64,000 bases of DNA from Cohnella herbarum (GTDB taxonomy: Bacteria > Bacillota > Bacilli > Paenibacillales > Paenibacillaceae). The stretch is from NCBI RefSeq assembly GCF_012849095.1, contig NZ_CP051680.1, forward strand, positions 372,001-436,000. Direction: 5' to 3'. Below are positions 17,331 to 25,795 of this stretch, one piece after another (position 1 is the first letter of the stretch; each line of letters starts with the position of its first letter). Under the pieces are notes generated by a model, which saw only the letters and a program-made list of their open reading frames with translations, did no database searches and was not told the DNA's origin. The position numbers and the translations under genes were made by a program.

Positions 17331-19058
17331 ATGGAGAAAAGACAAATCCCGGATACGTTAACGCTGGAAGTAAGAGCTGGGCACGCAATGAATGCGATTG
17401 CCGGTATGGCGGACCGCGATTATAACGATATCCCCTTTTTCGCAGCGAATTTGATGACCGAGCCGGCCAACCTGACACATGGAGATTGGGATTATGGTTC
17501 CTCCCACGGGCGGATGGTTGATGGGATGATCCTAGCCCGTCATATGTCCGGCGAAACCTTCGGTACAGATATTGAAGAAAAATACCGCTCTAACTTACTG
17601 TCATTCTTCAAGGAAGACGGCTTAAGCTACCGCCAGAAAAATCCGAACTACGACTGGGAGCCGAATGCGAACTTCATTGACCAGCGTGCGGTCATCCTGT
17701 CTTTGACGACATGGTATATGGACACCAAAGATCCGAAGGTGAAGGAAGCGGCCGATAAGCATGTCGCAGCGCTTAAGCGGGTCGCGATCAAAGAGAAGGA
17801 TATTTGGTATTATCCATCCTCTGAGTACAAAGAAGGCGGTTGGCCATCATCCAATCAAATCTTGCTTCGGCTTGCTCCGGACCCGGCTGCTTTCTGCGGT
17901 AGATTAGTTATGCCGTTACTGAAGTACCATGAGCTGACGGGCAATCAAGATGCATTCGAGTTATGTCAATTTTTTACCGCCCTGATCGTACAACGGAGCG
18001 GCGTATTTAATGCGGACGGTAGCTTTAATGATTCGTTAGCTTATCGTAGCGGACACTTTCATACCCGCCTCGGAACGCTAGACGCGCTTGCTAGATTCGG
18101 TGTATTTACCGGGGACGCCGCTTTAATTAGCTATGTCGAGAAGAGTTATGCTTGGGCGGTCACGCAATGCACGGCATTCGGCTGGACTCCTGGAGATATG
18201 AAGGAGCAGGCTTACGAGCACGAAACCTGCTCATTGGTCGATCTGATCGCCACTGGGATTACGCTCGCGAAGAGCGGATATACGAAATATTGGGGCATCG
18301 TGGAAAGATATATTCGCAATCATTTAACGGAATCTCAGCTATTGGACATGGATTGGGTGAAGGAATCGGACGATCGGTCCAAAGACGTCCCCGGTAAAAT
18401 TACTTATCACAACATCGCGCAGCGGACACGCGGAGCTTTCGCCGGCTATTCGGCACCGAACGATTTCTGCTGTGATGTAAACCATGGTCGCGGTCATACG
18501 AATGACTTGCAAATCTGTTGCTTAGGCTCGGGAACTCGCGGCTTGTATATGGGTTGGAGCAATACGGTTACCGAGAAGAACGGCACGGTCAGCGTCAATT
18601 TTCTGCTCAACCGGGGGTCCAAATGGTTGGATGTGGACAGCTATCTTCCGCACGAAGGTAAGCTAGTGCTGCATATTCACGCAGACATCAAACGGCTGCT
18701 CGTACGCATTCCGGAATGGGCGGGCTTCGCGAAGGTTGCTTATACCCGCGTGTTGAACGGTGGAGAGATCAGATCAGGCAAAGGAAGCGAGCCGAGCTCA
18801 TGGGTCAATGAATGTTTCTTGCTGCTTGGTTCGGCTACAGCAGGAGAGACGATTACGATTGAATTTCCGCTGTCTCATCGCAAGACGATTGAGACGGCAA
18901 TGGGTCAAGCGTTCGAAACCGAATGGCGTGGAGACGATGTCGTGAACATTTCCCCTTCGGGAACGAAGCATCCTTTCTATAGCGGACGCAAGGTTTATGA
19001 CAAAGCGCCGATGCGCGAAGGCGGATTCCGCAAAATCGACAACGAGCTTGTCTGGTAG
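17331..19058 (+). CDS. GH127-like glycoside hydrolase (beta-L-arabinofuranosidase superfamily)
   Basis: 575 residues: an alpha/alpha-barrel followed by beta-sandwich segments. Features recalling GH127 are a Glu-x-Cys pair at E298/C300 (HETCSLVDL), a Cys-Cys pair at C396/C397 (LQICCLGSG) and the phrase LLVRIPEWAG in the C-terminal domain. Characterised GH127 enzymes use a zinc-held Cys nucleophile from such Glu, Cys, Cys-Cys sets to release beta-L-arabinofuranose. No signal peptide is seen, so it would act in the cytoplasm on imported oligosaccharide. AAGGAGAG precedes ATG 17331. Family membership is inferred from motifs; the exact glycosidic bond is unknown. Confidence 0.65.
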   Translation: MEKRQIPDTLTLEVRAGHAMNAIAGMADRDYNDIPFFAANLMTEPANLTHGDWDYGSSHGRMVDGMILARHMSGETFGTDIEEKYRSNLLSFFKEDGLSYRQKNPNYDWEPNANFIDQRAVILSLTTWYMDTKDPKVKEAADKHVAALKRVAIKEKDIWYYPSSEYKEGGWPSSNQILLRLAPDPAAFCGRLVMPLLKYHELTGNQDAFELCQFFTALIVQRSGVFNADGSFNDSLAYRSGHFHTRLGTLDALARFGVFTGDAALISYVEKSYAWAVTQCTAFGWTPGDMKEQAYEHETCSLVDLIATGITLAKSGYTKYWGIVERYIRNHLTESQLLDMDWVKESDDRSKDVPGKITYHNIAQRTRGAFAGYSAPNDFCCDVNHGRGHTNDLQICCLGSGTRGLYMGWSNTVTEKNGTVSVNFLLNRGSKWLDVDSYLPHEGKLVLHIHADIKRLLVRIPEWAGFAKVAYTRVLNGGEIRSGKGSEPSSWVNECFLLLGSATAGETITIEFPLSHRKTIETAMGQAFETEWRGDDVVNISPSGTKHPFYSGRKVYDKAPMREGGFRKIDNELVW

Positions 19059-19082
19059 AACAAATCGAGGAGGCGTTGAGCA

Positions 19083-19772
19083 ATGAGAACGGTAGTGGCT
19101 GTCTATACCGGCCAAGGGTTGGCCGATCCGCTTAAAGCGGTATTCAAGGAAGTGATGCCGGACGTTCGTCTGGTTAATATCATCGACGACAGCCTAATCG
19201 GAGATGTTGTGAAAGCGGGACATATTCCGCCAGGCGTCGCTAGGAGACTTGTGCAATATTATCATAACGGAGAAGAGCTTGGCGCGGACGTGATTCTGAA
19301 CACTTGCTCATCCGTAGGTGAAGTCGCGGATAGCGCCGGTCCGATGATCGGGGTACCCATCGTCAAAATCGATCAATCGATGGCGGCGAAAGCTGCTGCA
19401 GAGTATGGTCGGATCGCTGTTCTGGCTACGCTGCCTTCCACTCTTGATCCGACATTGCGCTTGATTCAAAAGGAAGCGGGCTTGCTCGGCAAACAAGTTT
19501 CATTAGTTAAAGGGCTGGCGGAGGGTGCATTCGATGCCTTGGTCGGTGGAAAGCCAGAGGAGCATGACCGAATATTGCTGGAAACGGCCAAACGGGTTTG
19601 CGAGCAAGCAGACGTACTCGTGCTAGCGCAAGGATCGATGGCACGCATGGAAAATGCGCTTCGCGAAGCGACGGGTAAACCGGTATTATCCAGTCCTCGG
19701 CTTGGCGTTGAGCAAGTGAAGGCTGTGCTGGAGCGGCTCGATGCGGAGCAGGCAGGAAGCAGTAACGCATAG
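19083..19772 (+). CDS. Asp/Glu/hydantoin racemase-fold protein with only one of the two catalytic cysteines
   Basis: 229 residues. The N-half catalytic cysteine is present as C75 (LNTCSSVGE). The C-half position normally occupied by Cys-Thr reads A182-Q183-G184-S185 (VLAQGSM). Two-base racemases need both cysteines, so a one-base lyase, isomerase or decarboxylase reaction is more plausible. Arylmalonate decarboxylase is a known single-Cys member of the fold, but it keeps the other cysteine. GAGGAGGCG precedes ATG 19083. It sits directly before the RuBisCO-like gene (17-base gap), so it probably acts in the same pathway. Confidence 0.75.
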   Translation: MRTVVAVYTGQGLADPLKAVFKEVMPDVRLVNIIDDSLIGDVVKAGHIPPGVARRLVQYYHNGEELGADVILNTCSSVGEVADSAGPMIGVPIVKIDQSMAAKAAAEYGRIAVLATLPSTLDPTLRLIQKEAGLLGKQVSLVKGLAEGAFDALVGGKPEEHDRILLETAKRVCEQADVLVLAQGSMARMENALREATGKPVLSSPRLGVEQVKAVLERLDAEQAGSSNA

Positions 19773-19789
19773 AAATGGAGGTTATCCCA

Positions 19790-21049
19790 TTGGTTCAGGA
19801 TAGAGTTAAAGTCGTCTATCTCGTCGAGACACCTTATTCTCTGCGCAGAGCAGCGGAGGTGATCGCCGGAGAACAGTCTACTGGAACGTTCACGGCTGTT
19901 CCCGGAGAGACGGACGAGCTGAAGGGTAAGCATGGCGCGCGCGTGGAGAACATTGTTGAGCTAGAGACGGTAGATGAGCCTTCGCTACCCGGCTCTAAGA
20001 CCCCGCCAGGGCATGACGGTTTATATCGCCGTGGGCTTGTAACGGTGTCCTTTCCGCTGCATAATTTCGGTCCGTCCATCCCAAATCTGATGTCCGCCAT
20101 AGCGGGTAATTTATATGAATTGCAAGAGTTGTCGGGATTGCGGTTAGTCGATCTGGAGCTGCCGGATGCCTTCGCGGCTCGATATCCCGGTCCGAAATTC
20201 GGTATTGAAGGAACACGCCGCTTAACCGGGGTCTCTGATCGTCCCATTCTAGGGACGATCGTGAAGCCGAGCATCGGCTTAGCGATGGAAGATTTACAAC
20301 GGATTATTATGGACGTATCCGAAGCGGGACTCGATTTCATCAAGGATGACGAACTGAACGCGAATCCTCCTTATGCGCCTCTCGATCTGAAGGTGAAATC
20401 CGTGATGGAAGCCATCGAGAGGGCAGCAGACGCTACTGGCAAAAAAATAATGTACGCCTTTAATATTACCGGTGACATAGAAGAAATGAAACGCAATCAT
20501 GACTTGGTCGTGAAGGCCGGCGGTAATTGCGTCATGGTCAGCATCATGAGTATCGGATTAGCCGGACTAGCCCATTTGAATGGGTACAGTGAAGTGCCGA
20601 TACACGGTCATCGCAATCAGTGGGGGATGCTGACCCGCTCTCCGCTGCTTGGTTTCGAATTTTCCGCTTACCAGAAGCTTTGCCGACTGGCGGGTGCGGA
20701 CCATCTGCACGTGAATGGGCTGAATAGCAAGTTCTATGAGAGCAACGACTCCGTCGTTCGATCCATTCAAGCGTGCGTAACACCGATGCATGGCGGATAT
20801 GCGACAATGCCGGTCGTATCGTCGGCGCAATGGGCAGGTACAGCGCCGGCCACATATGCCGCTACAAGCACGGTTGACGTTATGCATTTGGCAGGCGGAG
20901 GCATTCTGGCTCATCCGGATGGCGCGGCTGCCGGATTTGAAAGCATGAAGCTGGGATGGGAAGCGGCGGTCAAGGGCATTCCGCTTGAGGAGTACGCTGA
21001 GTCATATCCTGCACTGAAACGAGCGATCGAGAAATACGGAAAGGGCTGA
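19790..21049 (+). CDS. RuBisCO-like protein (form IV), probable 3-oxo-isoapionate-4-phosphate-type enzyme
   Basis: 419 residues from TTG 19790. GGAGG at 19777-19781 has an 8-base spacing to this TTG; ATG 19775 is an alternative but lies upstream of that site. RuBisCO landmarks: K159 (IVKPSIGL, matching K175), carbamylation/metal set K185-D186-D187-E188 (FIKDDE), H274-R275 (HGHRNQ), H307 and loop-6 lysine K314 (HVNGLNSK), and the phosphate-binding G369-G371 (AGGGILAHP). S161 replaces K177, so it is unlikely to be a true carboxylase. The adjacent DUF1537 kinase matches the known OiaK plus OiaX/OiaT pairing, in which RuBisCO-like proteins decarboxylate or cleave 3-oxo-isoapionate 4-phosphate. 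A methionine-salvage (MtnW) role is less likely, as no mtn genes are near. Confidence 0.82.
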   Translation: MVQDRVKVVYLVETPYSLRRAAEVIAGEQSTGTFTAVPGETDELKGKHGARVENIVELETVDEPSLPGSKTPPGHDGLYRRGLVTVSFPLHNFGPSIPNLMSAIAGNLYELQELSGLRLVDLELPDAFAARYPGPKFGIEGTRRLTGVSDRPILGTIVKPSIGLAMEDLQRIIMDVSEAGLDFIKDDELNANPPYAPLDLKVKSVMEAIERAADATGKKIMYAFNITGDIEEMKRNHDLVVKAGGNCVMVSIMSIGLAGLAHLNGYSEVPIHGHRNQWGMLTRSPLLGFEFSAYQKLCRLAGADHLHVNGLNSKFYESNDSVVRSIQACVTPMHGGYATMPVVSSAQWAGTAPATYAATSTVDVMHLAGGGILAHPDGAAAGFESMKLGWEAAVKGIPLEEYAESYPALKRAIEKYGKG

Positions 21050-21055
21050 TCGGCG

Positions 21056-22489
21056 ATGACGGATTCGTTAGAGCGGGCTCAGTTGGACGAAGGGTGCGGT
21101 AGTTCCGTAGCCCACGACCGTCGACATAGCAAGCTGCTTTGTTATTACGGCGACGATTTCACCGGCTCGACGGATGTGCTGGAATCGCTATTCCGCGCTG
21201 GCGTGAGAAGCGCGCTGTTCCTAGAGCCGCCAAGCGACGAACAGCTTCGAGGACGCTTTGAATCGCTCGAAGCGTTCGGCGTGGCTGGCGTCGGACGATC
21301 CTTGTCACCCGATGCGGCTGAGCAGGAGCTGCGTCCGATTTTCGAGATGTTGAAGAGAGCCGATGCGGCAATCGTACATTATAAAATTTGTTCCACCTTC
21401 GATTCCTCGCCGGAAATCGGCAATATCGGAACGGCTGCGCGAATCGGCCGTGAAACGTTCGGCGGCCGATTCATTCCGCTGCTTGTCGGCGTCCCGTACT
21501 TGGGTCGATATACGTTGTTTGGCAATCATTTCGCAGCAGCAGGAGAAGAGGTTCATCGATTGGATCGTCATCCGACGATGTCGAGACACCCGATCACTCC
21601 AATGAAGGAAGCGGATTTGCGCAAGCATCTTGCAGAACAATGCGATTATCGGATCTCATTGATCGATATTCTAGCGCTGCAAGGCGAAATTTCCGAAGTG
21701 CGGGAACGGCTGAACCAATGCGTATCCGCGCAACGACCCGAAATCTTGCTATTCGATGTACTGGATGATGAACGACTGGAGACGGCGGGCAAGTTAATAT
21801 TGGAGGAGGCTGACCGTAGCGATGGTCTGTTCGTCATCGGCTCGTCCGGAGTCGAATATGCGCTTAGCGCTTGCTGGAAGTCGGTAGGGCTGGTTGAACG
21901 ACATCCGGAAGTTTCGACAAGCGTCCCCGCTGTTGACCGGATGCTCGTCGTGTCCGGGAGCTGCTCACCGATTACCGAAGGGCAGATTAACGCTGCTCTA
22001 TCGGATGGTTTTGTAGGTCTGCGCGTTCCGGTGGATGAATTGATCGACCCAGTCTCTGCTAAACATGCTCACGAACGGTTGATGGAAGAAGCGAGAGCTT
22101 TGCTGGAGCAGGGGAGAAGCGTCTTGTTGTATTCGGCAACGGGACCAGGCGATAGGAGTATCGAGAAATTCCGTAAGGCGCTCATTGCCCGGGGCTATCG
22201 TGCCGATGACAGCAGCCGACTGCTCGGATCGATACTCGGCTCTTTAGCTAAGTCGCTCATCATCGAAACAGGTCTGACGCGAATCGTCATTGCCGGTGGG
22301 GATACATCCGGCTATGTCACCCGAGAATTGGACATTTATGCGCTAGAGTGCGTTGCCGCTCTGACTCCGGGCGGACCTCTGTGCCGTGCCTCTTCGACCA
22401 ACCCGCGGCTTGACGGTCTGGAACTGGTATTGAAGGGCGGCCAAGTCGGCAACGTTAACTTCTTTAATCAAGTGCGAAGCGGAGGATAA
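21056..22489 (+). CDS. DUF1537 four-carbon acid sugar kinase family (OtnK/DtnK/OiaK-like)
   Basis: 477 residues. The N-terminal sugar-binding domain opens with LLCYYGDDFTGSTDVLESL, the signature of the family; the C-terminal nucleotide-binding domain has VVSGSCSPITEGQI and VIAGGDTSGYVTRELDI. Known members phosphorylate erythronate, threonate, 3-oxo-tetronate or 3-oxo-isoapionate. Seven bases after the RuBisCO-like gene, the likeliest job is making the phosphorylated keto-acid that protein uses. The ribosome binding site is weak (AAAGGGCTG). A terminator hairpin follows at 22529-22570, ending the operon. Confidence 0.9.
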   Translation: MTDSLERAQLDEGCGSSVAHDRRHSKLLCYYGDDFTGSTDVLESLFRAGVRSALFLEPPSDEQLRGRFESLEAFGVAGVGRSLSPDAAEQELRPIFEMLKRADAAIVHYKICSTFDSSPEIGNIGTAARIGRETFGGRFIPLLVGVPYLGRYTLFGNHFAAAGEEVHRLDRHPTMSRHPITPMKEADLRKHLAEQCDYRISLIDILALQGEISEVRERLNQCVSAQRPEILLFDVLDDERLETAGKLILEEADRSDGLFVIGSSGVEYALSACWKSVGLVERHPEVSTSVPAVDRMLVVSGSCSPITEGQINAALSDGFVGLRVPVDELIDPVSAKHAHERLMEEARALLEQGRSVLLYSATGPGDRSIEKFRKALIARGYRADDSSRLLGSILGSLAKSLIIETGLTRIVIAGGDTSGYVTRELDIYALECVAALTPGGPLCRASSTNPRLDGLELVLKGGQVGNVNFFNQVRSGG

Positions 22490-22528
22490 CATAAAGCACT
22501 CTGTATAATAGCACCATAATTAGGACAT

Positions 22529-22575
22529 GAGGCTGTGCCAAAAGTTACTCTACGGGCAGCCTCTTTACTTTTCTT
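22529..22575 (+). terminator. Terminator after the kinase gene
   Basis: GAGGCTG at 22529-22535 pairs with CAGCCTC at 22557-22563, followed by TTTACTTTTCTT. The 30 bases 22559-22588 are nearly identical (26/30) to 10437-10466 after the other terminator, which suggests a mobile or duplicated terminator module. Confidence 0.7.
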
Positions 22576-22592
22576 CCGGATCCACCTCCAAT

Positions 22593-22833
22593 TCTGCCTC
22601 CAAAACATGAATCCGAGGCCAATAACGTTATGGCATAACTTTATTCTTGTGCTCAACTCCATTATTCGGTCGATAGAGTGATGTCATAACGCTAATCTTC
22701 TAAATCTGCCTCCAAAATGTGAATCCGATGCTAATAACGTTATGGCGTAACGCTATACATGTGCTCAAGTCCATTATTCGGTTGATAGAGTGATGTCATA
22801 ACGCTATTGCTCCAATTCTGCCTCCAAAACATG
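22593..22833. repeat. 112-bp tandem repeat (two copies plus 17-bp start of a third)
   Basis: Copies begin with TCTGCCTCCAAAA at 22593, 22705 and 22817, a spacing of exactly 112 bases; the third stops after about 17 bases. Copies 1 and 2 are similar along their full length (about 85 percent by eye), including CATTATTCGGT and GATAGAGTGATGTCATAACGC. Each holds GTTATGGCATAAC or a close variant, a small palindrome. There is no coding capacity. The rest of the gap to 22931 shows nothing recognisable. Confidence 0.8.
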
Positions 22834-22931
22834 GTGTCCTGAGCCAAGGGGATAGTGTCGAAAGGGGTTGAAATGGTGGTGGGCGATAAACAAGCTTCTA
22901 TCTATTTAGGATCAACTGCACAGAATCGAAC

Positions 22932-22964
22932 AACAGTCCCCACCTTTATTGGATGGGGACTGTT
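22932..22964 (-). terminator. Hairpin ending the LacI-family regulator gene
   Basis: Perfect 11-bp arms AACAGTCCCCA (22932-22942) and TGGGGACTGTT (22954-22964) lie 30 bases past the stop of the minus-strand regulator. No strong T run follows on the minus strand, so it may act mainly as an mRNA-stabilising hairpin. Confidence 0.6.
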
Positions 22965-22993
22965 GCGATATTAGAGGATAAAATTTGAAATTT

Positions 22994-24058
22994 TTATTTG
23001 GAAGCGATGGCAGGGGCGCGACACGACAATCTTTCGATGAATTTCGTATCGATCGTTGTTTTCGTGGTCATGTTCAAGCCTTCATTAATAAGCTCGATAA
23101 GCAAGTCGACTGCTACCTGCGCCATTTTCTCCTTCTCGACGTGAATCGTCGTTAGCTCAGGAGTGACCACCATAGACTCGGTAATATTATCAAAGCCGAT
23201 GACAGACACGTCCTCCGGCACTCGAAACCCTAACTCGTTCAGTGTCTTCATCGCGCTGATGGCGATGTAATCGCATTCGCAGAACAATGCGGTCGGAAGA
23301 TGTCCGTTTTTTTGTAAATAAAGCTGGAACTGCTCTCTCATCGAATCCTGTGAGTAGAGAATCGTTGGCGCGACCGAGAATATGCGGTTATCGGGAATGG
23401 TAAGCTCTCTGTCTTGAAGCGCAGACATGAAGCCTCGTTTACGCGAATTGAAATTATGGATCCGAACATTAGAGGCGATATAACCGATTTCCCGGTGGCC
23501 GATCTCATACAAATAGGAGCCTGCTTGATAAGCGCCCATCACATTATTTATTTCAACAAAAGGAATAGGCAAGGTTTCGAAATTGGTATCGAGCACAACG
23601 AGATGCGGTAAATGCTCGGCGATGCTTACGATTTGCTGTCTGCTTAAATTCGTTCCCAGGAGGATCACGCCGCTATTCCGATTATCTTCGCTTAGGCTTT
23701 TGACGTTCTGTTCCAACGATTCCGTATTCAGAGTAGCGAACTGCAGGGAGTATCCTTTGGAACGGCAGCGCTCTTCAATATAATGAATCAATTCACGGAA
23801 GAAAGGTTGCTGATAATACTGTTCTAATACGATCCCCGAATTCGCGCAGACAAGGAATAGCAGAGACGAGAGGGGGCGCTCTTGAGCCGGGGCAGCTCTT
23901 CTTTTTGTAATATACCCCGACTCTTGCGCAATTCTGATAACCCGTTCACGTGTATCCTCGCTTATACCCGGCTTGCCATTAAGGGCAAGGGATACAGCCG
24001 ATTTAGATACATTGGCTTGCTTAGCGATATCCTCCATTTTCACGCAAACATTCTCCAT
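22994..24058 (-). CDS. LacI-family transcriptional regulator
   Basis: 354 residues from ATG 24058; a TTG at 24067 is an alternative, and neither has a strong binding site. The N-terminal helix-turn-helix is MEDIAKQANVSKSAVS with the hinge ALNGKPGISEDTRERV, followed by a periplasmic-binding-protein-like effector domain (residues about 65-340, VSVIGFDNITESMVVTPELTT). It is divergent from the isomerase/transketolase/kinase operon. The intergenic region holds repeated TTTAGTTTA motifs between the promoter and the start codon of that operon. It is therefore probably the local repressor of the operon and of itself, released by a sugar or sugar phosphate. Confidence 0.92.
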   Translation of the reverse strand: MENVCVKMEDIAKQANVSKSAVSLALNGKPGISEDTRERVIRIAQESGYITKRRAAPAQERPLSSLLFLVCANSGIVLEQYYQQPFFRELIHYIEERCRSKGYSLQFATLNTESLEQNVKSLSEDNRNSGVILLGTNLSRQQIVSIAEHLPHLVVLDTNFETLPIPFVEINNVMGAYQAGSYLYEIGHREIGYIASNVRIHNFNSRKRGFMSALQDRELTIPDNRIFSVAPTILYSQDSMREQFQLYLQKNGHLPTALFCECDYIAISAMKTLNELGFRVPEDVSVIGFDNITESMVVTPELTTIHVEKEKMAQVAVDLLIELINEGLNMTTKTTIDTKFIERLSCRAPAIASK

Positions 24059-24138
24059 CCTCGCCAAATTTTCCGAACAATCAGAAAGACGCCGTCAATA
24101 GCACAACGTGACAGCTGTCATAGCTCAACAAATAATAA

Positions 24139-24220
24139 GTTTAGTTTACAATTGTTCCTAAACAATAGCAATCATCAATGTTTGTTGTTTAGTTGATTTT
24201 ATTAAATATCCACTAAACTT
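24139..24220. promoter_or_regulatory. Operator-like half sites near the LacI-family gene
   Basis: GTTTAGTTTA at 24139-24148, a CTAAAC half site around 24158, GTTTAGTTG from 24187 and ACTAAACTT at 24212-24220 lie upstream of the regulator start. They share the core of the sites before the divergent operon, consistent with autoregulation. Confidence 0.45.
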
Positions 24221-24246
24221 CTATTGGAATCGGTGTCTTTTTTGTA

Positions 24247-24275
24247 TTGACGAGGTTGATTTCGGGTGCTAGGAT
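24247..24275 (+). promoter_or_regulatory. Sigma-A promoter of the isomerase/transketolase/kinase operon
   Basis: -35 TTGACG (24247-24252), 17-base spacer, -10 TAGGAT (24270-24275). Transcription would start near 24282, about 80 bases before the isomerase start codon, and directly upstream of the TTTAGTTTA repeat cluster. Confidence 0.6.
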
Positions 24276-24287
24276 GAAGTTAAGTTA

Positions 24288-24352
24288 TTAGTTTAGTTTG
24301 TATTACCGATAAAAATCCAATTAGTTTAGTTAATTTATTTAGTTTAGTTTAG
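24288..24352. promoter_or_regulatory. Clustered TTTAGTTTA operator repeats
   Basis: TTAGTTTAGTTT at 24288-24299, TTAGTTTAGTTA at 24321-24332 and TTTAGTTTAGTTTAG at 24338-24352, the last abutting the AGGGGGAT ribosome binding site. Their position downstream of the promoter suggests roadblock repression by the divergent LacI-type protein. The repeats are seen; the binding is inferred. Confidence 0.55.
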
Positions 24353-24364
24353 GGGGATAAGGCA

Positions 24365-25795
24365 ATGAAAAAATTAAAGCTTGGTTACGCGCCTACGCGT
24401 CGGTTCACATTTAGTGAACAAGATGCTTTTAAGTACAAGGTACAAATCCGCGAGAAGATGGATTCCTTCGGCATGGACATCGACATCGTCGACCTTGAGG
24501 GCTTGAATTCGGAAGGCTTGCTCTACGATGATCACATCAATGCGGAGCAGATTGCGGAGCGCTTTAAGCAGCAGGACGTGGACGCGGTGTTTTTCCCCCA
24601 TTGTAATTTCGGAACAGAGGATACCGTTGCCCGCGTGGCTAAAAGTCTAGGTAAGCCCGTATTGCTATGGGGACCCCGAGATGAAGCGCCGCTAGAGGAC
24701 GGGATGCGGCTAAGGGATACCCAATGCGGACTTTTTGCCACAGGTAAGGTGCTGCGTCGATTCAATGTTCCTTTTACCTATATTACGAATAGCAGAGTGA
24801 ATGACCCTGTCTTTGAGAGAGGGTTCAAAAACTTCATCTCGGCGGCCAACGTCGTTCGGCAATTCCGCAAACTGCGTATTCTGCAGATCGGACCGCGCCC
24901 TCATTCTTTCTGGACGATGATGTGCAATGAAGGAGAGCTGCTAGAGCGGTTCGGAATTGAGTTATACCCGATCACTCTTGTTGATATTACGAAAGCCGCA
25001 AAGCACCAAGAGAAAATGAACAGCACGGAAATGCAAGAGGCGATTACTTACATTCGCGAGAAGCTTGATATTTCTGAAGTGACAGACGATGATGTACGCC
25101 GTGTAGCTGCGCTAAAAGTTGCGATGAAGAAGTATGCGACAGATACAGGCAGCACAGCGATCGCGATTCAGTGCTGGTCCTCACTGCAAGATGCCATTGG
25201 AATCATGCCATGCCTAGCGAATGCGTTGCTCACGGACGAGCAGATTCCAGTCACATGCGAGACGGATATCCATGGTGCAATCACATCCATAATGGTGCAG
25301 GCTGCAGCTATGAACGAAGCACCGATCTTTTTCGCGGATTTAACGATTCGTCATCCCGAGAATGCAAATGGAGAGCTGTTATTTCATTGCGGGAACTTCC
25401 CTGTATCCTTATCTGTTGAAGATAAGCCGAAGATGCGCAAGCATTTTCTCTTCGATGACCATGCACCCGGAACGCATGAAGGCGAGATTCGAGGAGGGGA
25501 TATGACGTTAGCCCGATTCGATGGCGATCATGGAGAATATCAGCTGTTCCTTGGCAAAGCCCGCGGTATTCAAGGTCCTTATACTCGTGGCTCCTATGTG
25601 TGGGTAGAGGTTAACGACTGGCCGTTGTGGGAAGAGAAGCTGGTTAAAGGTCCTTATGTTCATCATTCCGTCGGGATTCATGCGAATGTTATTCCTTCGT
25701 TATATGAAGCGTGCTCCTATATCCCTGGTTTAACGCCAGATCCCGTAGATCCGACGGAAGCGCAAATTCAAGCGTGGCTGAGAGGAAGTGTATGA
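24365..25795 (+). CDS. L-fucose/L-arabinose isomerase-fold aldose-ketose isomerase
   Basis: 476 residues. The fold follows L-fucose isomerase-like proteins: an N-terminal Rossmann-like part (VDAVFFPHCNFGTEDTVAR), a central part with candidate metal ligands E299, D301 and H303 (VTCETDIHGAIT), and a C-terminal barrel with H433-H434 and H439 (HHSVGIHANV). AGGGGGAT precedes ATG 24365. It heads an operon with a split transketolase and an FGGY kinase, so it probably converts an aldose to the ketose that the kinase phosphorylates. D-apiose to D-apulose is one candidate; fucose, arabinose or a deoxy sugar cannot be excluded. Confidence 0.8.
   Translation: MKKLKLGYAPTRRFTFSEQDAFKYKVQIREKMDSFGMDIDIVDLEGLNSEGLLYDDHINAEQIAERFKQQDVDAVFFPHCNFGTEDTVARVAKSLGKPVLLWGPRDEAPLEDGMRLRDTQCGLFATGKVLRRFNVPFTYITNSRVNDPVFERGFKNFISAANVVRQFRKLRILQIGPRPHSFWTMMCNEGELLERFGIELYPITLVDITKAAKHQEKMNSTEMQEAITYIREKLDISEVTDDDVRRVAALKVAMKKYATDTGSTAIAIQCWSSLQDAIGIMPCLANALLTDEQIPVTCETDIHGAITSIMVQAAAMNEAPIFFADLTIRHPENANGELLFHCGNFPVSLSVEDKPKMRKHFLFDDHAPGTHEGEIRGGDMTLARFDGDHGEYQLFLGKARGIQGPYTRGSYVWVEVNDWPLWEEKLVKGPYVHHSVGIHANVIPSLYEACSYIPGLTPDPVDPTEAQIQAWLRGSV

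Noticed and set aside
19790..21049. True RuBisCO (CO2 fixation)
   Set aside because: The K177 equivalent is Ser, there is no small subunit or phosphoribulokinase, and the neighbour is a DUF1537 kinase.
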